From the NCBI GenBank assembly GCA_905215775.1, contig CAJMRM010000039.1, positions 1 to 31,395 of the forward strand: DNA of 31,395 bases. The letters are read 5' to 3'. Within the stretch, counting starts at the first letter, position 1; each line of letters begins with the position of its first letter. Below are positions 1-7,191 of this stretch, in pieces. The notes beneath the pieces are model-generated. The model was not told the origin of the DNA. It was given only the letters and a program-made list of their open reading frames with translations, and did no database searches. A program made the translations under genes and the position numbers. This DNA comes from an uncultured bacterium. GTDB lineage: Bacteria > Bacillota > Clostridia > Lachnospirales > Lachnospiraceae.

Positions 1-36
1 TAAGTTTTTTATGTATCTTCAGAAACGCCACTCCCC

Positions 37-182
37 ATGGTATAAATTCCGTTTTTCAGACATTATACCATGTCCTCCAGACATAGTACCCCTCCGGGGG
101 AATTGGGCGCCTGGCTTTCTGCGGTGGACGCAGAAACCAGATGCGCGATGGTATAATGTCTGTTTTACAGACATTATACCAT
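37..182. repeat. Cluster of four hairpins with repeated CAGACATTATACCAT arms
   Basis: Two 35-bp inverted repeats flank this block. The right one (148-182) is perfect: 15-base arms ATGGTATAATGTCTG and CAGACATTATACCAT around a 5-base loop. The left one (37-71) has the same right arm but an imperfect left arm, with only the outer 9 bases pairing. A third partial copy, CAGACATAGTACC, is at 78-90. Between them are a CCCC/GGGG hairpin (89-99) and a 12-bp hairpin with one bulge (111-123 with 129-140). No reading frame here looks coding. It could be a REP/BIME-like or MITE-like element, a structured RNA, or a multi-site operator. The nature is not determined. Confidence 0.6.
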
Positions 183-230
183 ACTTTCCCACCTTATTTA
201 TAAAACTATTATAAAAAATGACAGAAAGAA

Positions 231-262
231 GGCCCCGGAATGCAGGAAAAGCCTCCGGGGTC
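231..262. terminator. Bidirectional intrinsic terminator after the hutH-ftcD operon
   Basis: A 9-bp stem (GGCCCCGGA with TCCGGGGTC, one G-U pair) closes a 14-base loop. On the minus strand it lies about 26 bases past the cyclodeaminase stop and is followed by TTCTTTCT, then TTTTTT further on. On the plus strand it is followed by TTCTATTTTTTT. It probably ends the left hut operon. Confidence 0.8.
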
Positions 263-288
263 TTCTATTTTTTTAATATTCGTATTTT

Positions 289-927
289 TTACACCAGATT
301 CCTGGTCAATGCCGAAAGCTCCATGACCGCCTTTTCTCCGTCCATGGCTGCCTTTTCCAGCTCTGCCACCTTTGCCGCCATATCGGCCACAAACGCCTCG
401 TCCTTGATGGAGCCCAGGTTGATCTTTACATTCAGGAGCGCGCCAAGAACCGCAGTCCTGGCCATCATGGAAGCCACCAGCCCGTCTGTCACGGCGTTGG
501 CGTTTCCTCTTTCCACCACAGCCCCGGCCACCGGGAAGATCTTAAGGGCCGTTTCTGCAACTGCCAGCGGCACCTTTGCCGCCTCCTTTAAGCCGTTCTG
601 CATGGCCTCCTTCCTGGCCGCCTTTTCCTCATCGGTATTTTTCGGCATACCCAGGGCGTTCATATACGCGGTAAAGGATTCCGTATCCTTCTGGATGGAA
701 TCGATCAGCTCCTTTCTGAGAGCTGCTCCCTCTGCCGCCAGATCCTTCATCTCTTCTTCCACATCTGCATATTTTGCTTTTCCGATGGTCAGATTCGCCA
801 CCATTTCCGCCAGGGCGGCTCCCAGCCCGCCGGCTAAGGCCGCAACGCTTCCGCCTCCCGGGGCCGGAGCGTCGGAGCCGGTCACTGCTGCAAATTCTTC
901 CACCGATAAATTCTTTAAGTCTGCCAC
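289..927 (-). CDS. Formiminotetrahydrofolate cyclodeaminase / methenyl-THF cyclohydrolase family
   Basis: This 212-residue protein belongs to the FTCD C-terminal / FchA family. It is expected to convert 5-formimino-THF to 5,10-methenyl-THF and ammonia, taking the product of the formiminotransferase next door. The glycine-rich N-terminal motif APAPGGGSVAALAGGLGAAL (about residues 20-39) is the family signature; the rest is mostly helical, as expected. The start is GTG at 925-927, chosen because GGAGG lies 8 bases upstream and the frame matches the family N-terminus. It begins 3 bases after the ftcD stop, so the two are surely co-transcribed. In mammals these activities are fused in one polypeptide; here they are separate. 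FchA cyclohydrolase from purine fermenters is in the same family and cannot be excluded, but the hut context favours cyclodeaminase. Confidence 0.88.
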   Translation of the reverse strand: MADLKNLSVEEFAAVTGSDAPAPGGGSVAALAGGLGAALAEMVANLTIGKAKYADVEEEMKDLAAEGAALRKELIDSIQKDTESFTAYMNALGMPKNTDEEKAARKEAMQNGLKEAAKVPLAVAETALKIFPVAGAVVERGNANAVTDGLVASMMARTAVLGALLNVKINLGSIKDEAFVADMAAKVAELEKAAMDGEKAVMELSALTRNLV

Positions 928-930
928 AGC

Positions 931-1839
931 CTATTCCTCCTCTAAAAGACGGTTTTCCATGATCTGGGACGGGTCAAAGCCTGCCACCTGGAGATAATAC
1001 TCGGCGCAGTCCACCAGGGCCTGCATGGGAAGGAGTCCCACGATCTCGCTCTCCAGGACCGGAACGCCGTAGCGCTTTGCCTCCATCTTCACAGCCTCAA
1101 AGGCACGGTATACGGCTGTCTTTGTATAATCGGTCAGGTTCATGGATACCTGGGCCAGGTTTCTGTCCTCCAGCATCACGCCGATGGCCTTGATGTAATG
1201 GTAGCCGCCGTTGATGTTCCTCACGCGTCTTGCGATCTGGTTTGCGATCTCCAGATTGTCGGTGCCCAGGTTTACGTTATAGGCCACCAGCGGCATCCTA
1301 GCTCCCACTGCGCTGACGCCTGCGGTGGGATGAGGCGCGGCCGGTCCGAAATCCGGAGCCCATTTCTCTGTATCCTGCATCTTTTCTGCCATTCCCTCAA
1401 ACTGGCCCTTACGGATGCTGGCCAGGTTGGTCCTGTGGGGAGCCGTTGCGGAAGACTCATATAAGAAGCAGGGGATCCCGTACTGCTCGCCCACGGTCTT
1501 TGCCACTTCCTTTGCCAGGGCATCGGCCTCCTCCAGAGTCGCATTGCGGCACGGAATGAAAGGAACCACATCCACAGCTCCCATTCTGGGGTGCTGACCC
1601 TCATGCTTCGTCATATCGATCAGCTCCACAGCCTTTCCAAAGGAAGCCACCACCGCATCGCGGAGCGGCTCCGGCTCACCGATCACAGTGACCACCAGAC
1701 GGTTGTGGTTGGGGTCGGTCTGGTAATCCAATAGCCGCACACCTTTTTTCGCGCGGAAGCACTCTACGATCTTCTCGATCTTTTCCAGATCGCGTCCTTC
1801 ACTGTAATTGGGTACACATTCGATCAGCTTATTTCCCAT
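931..1839 (-). CDS. ftcD: Glutamate formimidoyltransferase
   Basis: A 302-residue formiminotransferase domain protein. It transfers the formimino group from N-formimino-L-glutamate to tetrahydrofolate, releasing glutamate, and is the last histidine-specific step. Family hallmarks are the N-terminal ECVPNYSEGRD, the DPNHNRLVVT segment, and KHEGQHPRMGAVDVVPF, whose histidines lie in the catalytic/folate region. An ATG at 1848 is in frame, but GGAGG directly abuts it. The ATG at 1839 lies 9 bases from that ribosome site and gives the usual N-terminus MGNKLIECVPNYSEG, so 1839 is preferred. The gene sits between hutD and the cyclodeaminase and completes the glutamate-yielding branch of histidine breakdown; no HutG/HutF alternative is seen. 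Confidence 0.93.
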   Translation of the reverse strand: MGNKLIECVPNYSEGRDLEKIEKIVECFRAKKGVRLLDYQTDPNHNRLVVTVIGEPEPLRDAVVASFGKAVELIDMTKHEGQHPRMGAVDVVPFIPCRNATLEEADALAKEVAKTVGEQYGIPCFLYESSATAPHRTNLASIRKGQFEGMAEKMQDTEKWAPDFGPAAPHPTAGVSAVGARMPLVAYNVNLGTDNLEIANQIARRVRNINGGYHYIKAIGVMLEDRNLAQVSMNLTDYTKTAVYRAFEAVKMEAKRYGVPVLESEIVGLLPMQALVDCAEYYLQVAGFDPSQIMENRLLEEE

Positions 1840-1871
1840 TGATCCCATCCTCCAGTTTTTCTATTGTTATT

Positions 1872-2477
1872 TCAATTTTTATGATTTTCCCATTTTTCGT
1901 GGATCTCTGCCTTCACGGCCCGGGTCCCGGGGCCCATTTCATAGGCGATCCGGCTCCCGGAAGGCAGTCCCCGCAGCAGGAGTCCCTGTCCCCCGTCCAG
2001 CCGGACCGGTTCTCTCCCGGGAACCAGGAGCTCCATCCGGCCCTCGTGGCAGTAAAAGAACAGGACCGCATACGCATCCTCCAGCTTCCCGCTTCCAGAA
2101 CCAGAAAGCGCCTCCAGCTCTCCGGTGCAGGCTCCCTTCCTTAACATCAGATTAAAGTCCGTCACCCTTCCCCGGCTTCTGGTCTCACTGGCCCCGTCAA
2201 ACCGGTGGGGCGAAAGCTCCTCCAGATGGATCCAGGAGCCCCCGTCGTGGCATATGTCCATCTCCCCTTCAAGGGTCAGGATGATCCGGTCAAAATCCGG
2301 CAGCGGCGTAAAAACGCTCTCCTCCAGCTCCACCGTGGCAGAGCTTAAGCGCCACAGAAAGTCCCGGCTCTGGTAATCCCCGTTTTCCGGCGCGATGGAA
2401 AGCTCGGTGGTGGTCCCGCCGGACCAGGAAGAGACGCGGCACGCATCTCTTCCGATCTTTTTTACTTCCATATCCAT
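1872..2477 (-). CDS. hutD: HutD/Ves family cupin protein
   Basis: A 201-residue HutD/Ves-type protein, a double-cupin fold family found in hut operons. In Pseudomonas HutD has been proposed to act as a governor that limits hut expression; its biochemistry is unsettled. Visible family features are the N-terminal CRVSSWSGGTTTELSIAPE segment, FLWRLSSATVE, FDRIILTLEGEM and a later SPHRFDG. An upstream in-frame ATG (2519) would overlap hutH by 40 bases. The ATG at 2475-2477 immediately follows the hutH stop (2479-2481) and gives the family-like start MDMEVKKIGRD, so it is used. Gene order hutH-hutD-ftcD suggests translational coupling and a role tied to histidine catabolism. Confidence 0.82.
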   Translation of the reverse strand: MDMEVKKIGRDACRVSSWSGGTTTELSIAPENGDYQSRDFLWRLSSATVELEESVFTPLPDFDRIILTLEGEMDICHDGGSWIHLEELSPHRFDGASETRSRGRVTDFNLMLRKGACTGELEALSGSGSGKLEDAYAVLFFYCHEGRMELLVPGREPVRLDGGQGLLLRGLPSGSRIAYEMGPGTRAVKAEIHEKWENHKN

Positions 2478-2478
2478 A

Positions 2479-4011
2479 TTAATACTCGATCTCTGCTCCC
2501 AGAGCTTCCTCAACGGCACGGATCAGAGAACCGTCCTCGATGATCCTTTCACAGTAGTTGATGTCCTCATAAAGCTCCCGGTCCTCATCCAGACGGGCCA
2601 CGCATTTGCGGACCAGATCATAGGCTGCCTGGGTTCCCTTTCCAAGCCCCTTGTTTCCTCTCATGTCGATACCCTGGCAGGCCACCATCAGCTCCATGGC
2701 CAGCACACGGCGCACATTGCGTCCGATCTCGCCGGCCTGTCTCGCGGCGATGGTTCCCATGCTCACATGGTCCTCCTGGCCTGCGGAGGACGGGATGCTG
2801 TCCACGCTGGCCGGATGCGCCAGTACCTTATTCTCAGAAACCAGGGCGGCAGCCGAATACTGGACGATCATAAAGCCGGAGTTTACACCGCCGTTGGGGG
2901 TCAGGAAGGCCGGAAGGCCGCTGTACGCCGGATTCACCAGACGCTCGATCCTTCGCTCGGAAACATCGGCCAGCTCAGATTCCGCGATCTTTAAGAAGTC
3001 AAAGCTTAAAGCCATGGGCTGTCCATGGAAATTTCCTCCGGAGATCCCGCTCCTGTCCTCGCGGAAGATCAGCGGGTTATCCGTAACGGCATTGATCTCA
3101 ATATCCACACGGCCTCCTACATAGTTGACCGCGTCCTTGCTGGCTCCGTGGATCTGCGGACAGCAGCGTAAGGAATAGGCGTCCTGTACGCGGATCTCTC
3201 CCTGGCGGCTGGTGTTTTTGCTTCCCTCCAGGAGCTTTAACAGGTTTCTGGCTGTGGCCATCTGGCCTGCATGGGGGCGTACCTGGTGGACTCTTGCGTC
3301 CAGGGCGTCCACAACGCCGTTCTGGGCCTCAAAGGATAAGGCAGCGGCAATATCGGCGGTCTTTAAGAGCGTAATGGCGTCATGAAGGGCATGGGCGCCC
3401 ACGGAGGTCATGGCCTGGGTCCCGTTATTTAAAGCAAGTCCCTCTTTGGCAGACAGCTCGATCACCGGGATCCCGGCCCGTTCCATGGCCTCGGCGCCTG
3501 GCAGCAGCTCGTCCTCATACCAGGCCATTCCAAGACCGATCATGGGAAGGACCATATGGGACAGAGGGGCCAGATCTCCGGACGCGCCCAGGGAGCCCTT
3601 TTCCGGAATAAACGGAGTCACGCCTTTATTTAACATGGCGATCATGGTTTCCACGGTTTCCAGGCAGATGCCGGAAAAGCCGTTGGACAGGCTGTTGACA
3701 CGGAGCAGCAGGATCCCTCTGGCAATATCCTTTTTAAAGGGATCTCCCGCGCCCACCGCATGGGTGATGATCAGGTTCTTCTGCAGCAGCTTGCATTCAT
3801 CCTGGGAGATGACCACATCACTGAATTTTCCGAAGCCGGTGGTGATCCCGTATACGACCTTCCTTTCATCTACCAGCTCGTTGACCACCTGTCTGGAGGC
3901 CAGGATCTTCTCTCTGCTCTCATCCGATAAAACGACTTCTGCGCCCTCGCGGCATACGGCGATGATCTGGTCCACGGTCAGGTCATGGCCTGTGATTACA
4001 ACTTTCTGCAT
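2479..4011 (-). CDS. hutH: Histidine ammonia-lyase
   Basis: A 510-residue aromatic amino acid lyase that deaminates L-histidine to trans-urocanate and ammonia, the first pathway step. The electrophilic MIO cofactor forms from the Ala143-Ser144-Gly145 triad in GSLGASGDLAPLSHM. The catalytic tyrosine is in VYGITTGFGKFSD (Tyr54), and SSAGQEDHVSMG is also conserved. Length matches bacterial HutH (about 505-510). AAGGAGAGG lies 6 bases before the ATG. It is the first gene of the minus-strand hut operon, 113 bp downstream of the regulator gene, and has its own activator-type promoter in that gap. Confidence 0.97.
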   Translation of the reverse strand: MQKVVITGHDLTVDQIIAVCREGAEVVLSDESREKILASRQVVNELVDERKVVYGITTGFGKFSDVVISQDECKLLQKNLIITHAVGAGDPFKKDIARGILLLRVNSLSNGFSGICLETVETMIAMLNKGVTPFIPEKGSLGASGDLAPLSHMVLPMIGLGMAWYEDELLPGAEAMERAGIPVIELSAKEGLALNNGTQAMTSVGAHALHDAITLLKTADIAAALSFEAQNGVVDALDARVHQVRPHAGQMATARNLLKLLEGSKNTSRQGEIRVQDAYSLRCCPQIHGASKDAVNYVGGRVDIEINAVTDNPLIFREDRSGISGGNFHGQPMALSFDFLKIAESELADVSERRIERLVNPAYSGLPAFLTPNGGVNSGFMIVQYSAAALVSENKVLAHPASVDSIPSSAGQEDHVSMGTIAARQAGEIGRNVRRVLAMELMVACQGIDMRGNKGLGKGTQAAYDLVRKCVARLDEDRELYEDINYCERIIEDGSLIRAVEEALGAEIEY

Positions 4012-4073
4012 ATGCTACCTCTCCTTATGTGATTTTGCTGAAAAATTTTCCAGTTCCAGTCTGATATGGGTCT

Positions 4074-4106
4074 ATTATACACAAAAAACGTCCAAAAAGC
4101 GTCAAA
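4074..4106 (-). promoter_or_regulatory. hutH promoter with SARP-type direct-repeat operator
   Basis: Read on the minus strand: heptamer TTTGACG (4106-4100), second heptamer TTGGACG (4095-4089) exactly 11 bp later, a 9-bp gap, then -10 box TATAAT (4079-4074). The only -35-like hexamer, TTGACG (4105-4100), is 20 bp from the -10, too far for good unaided sigma-A use. The hutU promoter has the same geometry to the base. SARP/BTAD activators are known to bind direct heptamers 11 bp apart with the 3' copy about 8 bp from the -10 box. Assignment to the adjacent regulator is an inference. Confidence 0.75.
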
Positions 4107-4124
4107 CTCTTTCGCTTTATCATG

Positions 4125-6974
4125 CTAATATGTCAGACGATTCTCCAGCCGTTTCTCCACCTCAGAAAGCAGCCGCTCGGTCTCCGGGTTCCGGATCTTA
4201 TCGGAGATCTCCCTGCCTTTTCTGTAATGCTCTCTGGCTCTCTTTCGGTCGCCCGTCTTGATACAGGTGAGCGCCAGCCACCCCTCGGCCCGTTCCAGCC
4301 CCCAGCGGTAGCCGTTCCGTTCCAGGCATTCCACTGCCTTTTCCAGATACGTCGCCGCCTCCTTATACTGGCCTCTGAGACAGTGGACCTGGCCCATGCT
4401 GGAATAGATCTGGCCCAGGCCGTTCATAAAGGCCAGGCTCTCGCCCACGGCCAGGGCGCGGCCGTAATAAGCCATGGCCTCGTCCAGATGATCCTGCTTC
4501 CTGTATACGTCGCCCAGATAATTGTAGCAGGCAGCCACCCCCGCCCCATAGATCTCATGGTCCAGCTCCTCAAACAGGGATAACGCCTGGAGCAGCATGG
4601 TCTCTGCCACGTCATACTTTCCCTTCTGCATATAGCAGAGCCCCTTTAACCGCATGAGGGTGGCGTACTCGTCCTTTTTCTCTCCGCCGCGGCACCGGAG
4701 TCCGTGCTCCACCAGCTCCTCCACCAGCTCCGTATTCCCGGTCTGGATCCCGCAGAAGATCTGCTGCTTTAAGCATGCCAGGTAAGCCTCGTCGTCACCC
4801 AGCCCCAGAGCCAGGGCCATGCTGCAGTTAATGTCGGCATTTCCCCGGTCATACTCGCCCATGGCGATCTCATACCGTCCCTTGATGTAGCGCATTTCCA
4901 TTTTCATCTGCCGGATCATGGGGGAATCGTCCTTTAAGCCGATGACCTGCTCCGCCAGCTCCAGCATCCGCTCTGCCCCGGTCATGACGCCGAAATCATC
5001 GCCCTGCTCCGGCATCGGACTGTGGAGCACCGGGAAGTTTTCGTTGATGACCGTGTAAAACTCCTTCAGATAATAGATCTGATAGCGGTACGCTTGGACC
5101 TGGTCATGGCACTTTTCATAGTGATAGGCCGCCAGGGCCAGGGTCCGGAAGCCCCGGTCCGGCTGGCTCCCATAATATTCCGCCAGCATCCGGTGGTACT
5201 GGAGGGTCTTGCCGTTACTTTGCTTTTCGTACACGTACTCCTGGAACAGGCGGTGGCTGAATTTATAATACACGTTCCAGCCCACCAGCACCTCCTGGAT
5301 CAAATATGCCTCGGACAAGCGCTCCAGGCGCTTTAAGAGTGTGAGCCGGTCAGTCCCCTTCATCAGATATTCCAGTTCCTCAATACCGATCTTTTCCGGA
5401 AACACGGACATGCATTCCAGGACCTCCCGCTCCCTGGTCCCCACCGACGACAGCCGGGTCTGGATGGCCAGATTGGTCTTGGCGGATTTTTCCAGGGTAA
5501 ACCCCTTTTTCCGGATCAGGTTGATCATCTCCCGGAGGAAGAAGGCGTTTCCCTCGGTGGTCTTATAGATAGACCGGCATTTCCCCGCCTCCTTTGCCAC
5601 CTCCGGAAGCTCCCGCCGCAGGATCTCCTCCGTTTCCTCCTCTGTAAAGGGCTCCAGCCGGATCACGGCGATCCGGTCCTCCCGAACCAGAGGCTCCAGG
5701 GCCGTCATCACATCCATTTCTCCATTTTTGCTGCAAGTACACATCACTGCCATTCCGGCCCCGGAGGCGCTTCCCAGAAGCCGGTTCAAAAGCTGGAGGC
5801 TCATCCGGTCCATCCACTGGACGTCGTCAAAGGCCAGCAGGACCCGGAACCGCCGGGTAAGACGGGAAAACAGCTCCATGATCTCCCGCTCGATCATGGA
5901 ATAGGTAAGACGGCGGCTGTCGGGACCGCCGGCATTTTCCAGCTTTAGGATCATGGACAGGCGCTCCTCGTCCCCGGTCTTTAAAAACCCGGGGCCTCCA
6001 TTTTCTTGGATCTGGCGCAGCTCCTGTAAGATATCGCTCCAGGGATTCAGGAAAAAATCGGTTCCCTGACGGTAGCAGGAGCTTTTTAAGGTCACCATCT
6101 GTCTGGAGGAGGCCAGCCGGAGACCGTTTTCCAGAAACGCCGTTTTTCCGACGCCCTCTTCTCCCACTACCACCAGACAGTTCACCGGGTCAGCCGGATC
6201 CCATTCCAAAAATTCACTGACGGAAAATAATTCCTTTTTCCTCCCCACAAAGGGCAGATCCGCCGGCCCTCCCACAGCCTTCATATGCTCCTTCACATGG
6301 AACACCCGCTGGAACAGCTCCCGAATCTTCCTGGACGGCTCCACCCCCATCTCCTCCTTCAGACACTTTTCCAGGTCATAGTACAGACGGATGGCCATGA
6401 TATAATCGCCGTTTTCTGCATAAATGCTCATCAGCTCATAGTAGATCTCCTCATCATAGGGATCCTCTTTAATAAGAAGGGAGCCGTATTTCTGGACTGC
6501 CTCCATATCCCCCTTTTCCCGGGCCTCCCGGAATTTTCCAGAGGCATTTTTAACCGATTCCTCGCTCTGCATGGCCCGGATCCCGCCGACCCACTCTTCA
6601 AATTCCAGACATTTCTTTATGTAAAAATATTCCAGGAACGGCTTCTGCTCCCCCAGATGGCCCTTTTTCACATGGTCCCAGTCAATGGACACCGGACAGG
6701 CCGGATTCAGGGCGATCCCCGTATGGCCTGCGGTCAGGATAATATCCCTATCCAGCTTTTTCCGTACCTGGTAAATGGCGTCCCGCAGCTTTTTCCTTCC
6801 GCTGGCCTCATCCTCATCCCCCCATAAAAGACAGATGGCCTCCTCTCTGGTGATCTGCTTTTTCACGCAGAGATAATAGAGAAAGCCCTCCACCTTTTTA
6901 TATGGAAAGCCCACCGGTTCCCCGTCTGCCAGAATGGCTGGAGTCCCAAACAGGCGTATTTCAATTTTTTTCAC
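4125..6974 (-). CDS. SARP/BTAD-family activator with AAA/STAND ATPase and TPR domains (probable hut regulator)
   Basis: A 949-residue regulator. Residues 1-100 form an OmpR-type winged helix (IRLFGTPAILADGEPV; the recognition-helix part is LRDAIYQVRKKLD). Residues about 145-230 are a bacterial transcriptional activator (BTAD) domain, including DPYDEEIYYELMSIYAENGD. Then comes an AAA/STAND ATPase with Walker A GEEGVGKT (271-278) and Walker B VLLAFDDVQW (378-387). The C-terminal half contains tetratricopeptide-like helical repeats, best seen around YNYLGDVYRKQDHLDEAMAY. No C-terminal LuxR helix-turn-helix is present. The start is GTG at 6974, with GAGGGG upstream. It lies between the two hut units, and both hut promoters carry a SARP-style site, so control of histidine catabolism is inferred. 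The effector (histidine, urocanate or other) is unknown. Confidence 0.85.
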   Translation of the reverse strand: MKKIEIRLFGTPAILADGEPVGFPYKKVEGFLYYLCVKKQITREEAICLLWGDEDEASGRKKLRDAIYQVRKKLDRDIILTAGHTGIALNPACPVSIDWDHVKKGHLGEQKPFLEYFYIKKCLEFEEWVGGIRAMQSEESVKNASGKFREAREKGDMEAVQKYGSLLIKEDPYDEEIYYELMSIYAENGDYIMAIRLYYDLEKCLKEEMGVEPSRKIRELFQRVFHVKEHMKAVGGPADLPFVGRKKELFSVSEFLEWDPADPVNCLVVVGEEGVGKTAFLENGLRLASSRQMVTLKSSCYRQGTDFFLNPWSDILQELRQIQENGGPGFLKTGDEERLSMILKLENAGGPDSRRLTYSMIEREIMELFSRLTRRFRVLLAFDDVQWMDRMSLQLLNRLLGSASGAGMAVMCTCSKNGEMDVMTALEPLVREDRIAVIRLEPFTEEETEEILRRELPEVAKEAGKCRSIYKTTEGNAFFLREMINLIRKKGFTLEKSAKTNLAIQTRLSSVGTREREVLECMSVFPEKIGIEELEYLMKGTDRLTLLKRLERLSEAYLIQEVLVGWNVYYKFSHRLFQEYVYEKQSNGKTLQYHRMLAEYYGSQPDRGFRTLALAAYHYEKCHDQVQAYRYQIYYLKEFYTVINENFPVLHSPMPEQGDDFGVMTGAERMLELAEQVIGLKDDSPMIRQMKMEMRYIKGRYEIAMGEYDRGNADINCSMALALGLGDDEAYLACLKQQIFCGIQTGNTELVEELVEHGLRCRGGEKKDEYATLMRLKGLCYMQKGKYDVAETMLLQALSLFEELDHEIYGAGVAACYNYLGDVYRKQDHLDEAMAYYGRALAVGESLAFMNGLGQIYSSMGQVHCLRGQYKEAATYLEKAVECLERNGYRWGLERAEGWLALTCIKTGDRKRAREHYRKGREISDKIRNPETERLLSEVEKRLENRLTY

Positions 6975-7046
6975 CGTATCCCCTCACTTTCCCATGCGGC
7001 TGTACTGCCGCAGTTCCCTTACGGCTGCTGGTTTCTTCTGCCTTTA

Positions 7047-7075
7047 AGTATACAAAACGTCTAAAAAACTGTCAA
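7047..7075 (-). promoter_or_regulatory. Consensus sigma-A promoter of the regulator gene
   Basis: On the minus strand, TTGACA (7075-7070), a 17-bp spacer, then TATACT (7052-7047), about 70 bp before the GTG start at 6974. This near-perfect promoter contrasts with the stretched hut promoters and predicts constitutive regulator expression. Its upstream edge is only 12 bp from the divergent hutU operator, so mutual influence is possible. Confidence 0.75.
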
Positions 7076-7087
7076 CTATTCCAGCTT

Positions 7088-7120
7088 ATTGACGTTTTTT
7101 TGACTCTCCGATGATATACT
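7088..7120 (+). promoter_or_regulatory. hutU promoter with SARP-type direct-repeat operator
   Basis: Heptamer ATTGACG (7088-7094), then TTTGACT (7099-7105) 11 bp later, a 9-bp gap (7106-7114) and a TATACT -10 box (7115-7120). The -35-like TTGACG is 20 bp from the -10. This reproduces the hutH promoter layout exactly and implies co-activation of the two hut units. The predicted leader to the hutU start is about 65 bases. Confidence 0.75.
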
Positions 7121-7191
7121 CTAAGTAACTGAATAGTTCCGCAGATTTTAGAAAGACTAAGACGTTTCTGTTATAAAGAGAAAGGAAGAGA

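Noticed and set aside
218..997. Long plus-strand open frame across the cyclodeaminase gene
   Set aside because: It is antisense to a well-supported gene, low-complexity (Ala/Ser-rich) and has no ribosome site; a mirror of GC-rich coding DNA.
2478..2519. HutD start 42 bases inside hutH
   Set aside because: The extra 14 residues do not match HutD, and the ATG right after the hutH stop fits better.
3410..4261. 283-codon plus-strand frame over hutH, its promoter and the regulator end
   Set aside because: It runs antisense through two certain genes and a promoter and matches no family.
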